A DNA stretch of 64,000 bases from Lineus longissimus (taxonomy: Eukaryota; Nemertea; Pilidiophora; Heteronemertea; Lineidae): positions 8,682,001-8,746,000 of the forward strand of contig NC_088316.1 in assembly GCF_910592395.1 (NCBI RefSeq). Reading direction: 5' to 3'. Made by a program: the position numbers and the translations under genes. Within the stretch, counting starts at the first letter, position 1. Each line of letters starts with the position of its first letter. The notes under the pieces are model-generated. The model was not told the DNA's origin and searched no databases. It saw only the letters and a program-made list of their open reading frames with translations. This document shows, piece after piece, positions 63,626-64,000 of this stretch.

Positions 63626-64000
63626 TTTCCTCCGAGAGAGAGGCTTTTCGGAAGACGTTATCCGTAAAGCCGCCCAACCTCAGAGACAGTCTACCCTTGA
63701 TTCATACGATAGCAAGTGGGCTGTCTTTCGAGACTGGTGTCGGAACACGGAGTTTCTCCGGTCGCTCCTTCCCTTCCCAACTTCCTCGACTTCTTGAATT
63801 TTCTATTCTCGGTCCGGAAGTTTTCGGTTCAGGGAGTGAAAGGTTATCGCTCCGCCGTTTCGGTCACCTTAAAGCTGACTGAATCGTGGCAACCGTCTTG
63901 GGATGACGCTGTTTCATCGTTGCTTCGCAATATGTCTTTGGAGCATCCTCGCTCCATTCAGCTCTCTCCCAAGTGGGACCTCTCGGTGGTCTTAAGGGCT
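63626..64000 (+). pseudogene. DIRS tyrosine recombinase, N-terminal part (cut off by the window end)
   Basis: In frame 3, FSEDVIRKAAQPQRQSTLDS and YDSKWAVFRDWCRN match the SAM-like N-terminal domain of DIRS/Crypton recombinases. A shift near 63775 moves to frame 2 with FLDFLNFLFSVRKFSVQGVK, GYRSAVSVTLKLTES and LSPKWDLSVVLRA up to the last base. The catalytic R-H-R-Y residues would lie beyond 64000. Confidence 0.88.

Larger units (their letters stand above)
58980..64000 (+). mobile_element. DIRS-type tyrosine-recombinase retrotransposon, truncated by the window end
   Basis: From left to right: a Pro/Arg-rich gag, RT with YLDD, RNase H, a DIRS-specific methyltransferase-like domain and the start of a tyrosine recombinase. 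This combination defines DIRS elements, which integrate by recombinase rather than DDE integrase and so make no target duplication. The body is strongly GC-rich with many CCCC/GGGG runs, in sharp contrast to the AT-rich flanks. Multiple frameshifts and a few stops occur, many next to homopolymer runs. Confidence 0.92.

Overview
This is a transposon-dominated, AT-rich intergenic or intronic stretch of an animal genome. No complete host gene is recognisable. The mix of families points to an invertebrate metazoan, probably marine. It includes CR1/L2-like and L1/Tx1-like LINEs, Ty1/Copia, two kinds of Ty3/Gypsy, a DIRS element, piggyBac, PIF/Harbinger, pogo and a Mutator-like MITE. Frames interrupted by scattered stops, a putative polyadenylated spliced transcript and short intron-bounded exons also fit an animal. 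The phylum cannot be settled from the sequence alone.

Layout. 1-5100: a CR1/L2-like LINE tail, copies of a noncoding repeat family, and a minus-strand piggyBac transposase pseudogene. 5101-21116: a 5'-truncated Ty3/Gypsy endogenous retrovirus on the plus strand. It has a protease ORF with multi-pass membrane segments, RT, RNase H, integrase, chromodomain, an envelope of the baculovirus/errantivirus F type, a polypurine tract and a 3' LTR of about 1 kb. Its envelope is split by 6.3 kb of foreign DNA (11892-18229) that holds further elements. 21200-26990: possible host exons, a piggyBac element with TTAA target duplication, a possible two-exon noncoding transcript and an inverted-repeat element.

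26997-47526 is the structural centre of the window. A Ty1/Copia element is split by a minus-strand Ty3/Gypsy element (28497-44633, TCAG duplication). That Gypsy was hit by two PIF/Harbinger transposons (29122-32062 and 35255-40709). The second Harbinger holds two copies of a 440-bp repeat with terminal inverted repeats, and one of those copies was hit by a TTAA-targeting element (35954-39044). This makes five nested layers. Harbinger-1 looks nearly complete, with an intact 363-aa transposase, a Myb-like partner, matching TIRs and a 3-bp duplication, although the partner has one stop.

47527-58990: an L1/Tx1-like RT scrap, more repeat-family copies, a CR1/L2-like LINE inside an inverted-repeat element, a second short piggyBac element, a pogo/Tigger-type transposase with one frameshift, and tandem repeats. 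58990-64000: a GC-rich DIRS element (gag, RT-RNase H, methyltransferase-like, start of the tyrosine recombinase) cut off by the window edge.

Almost all coding DNA here is selfish, and most of it is broken by stops or frameshifts. The window is best read as a record of successive insertions. Boundaries supported by matching terminal repeats and target duplications are stated as such; the others are approximate.
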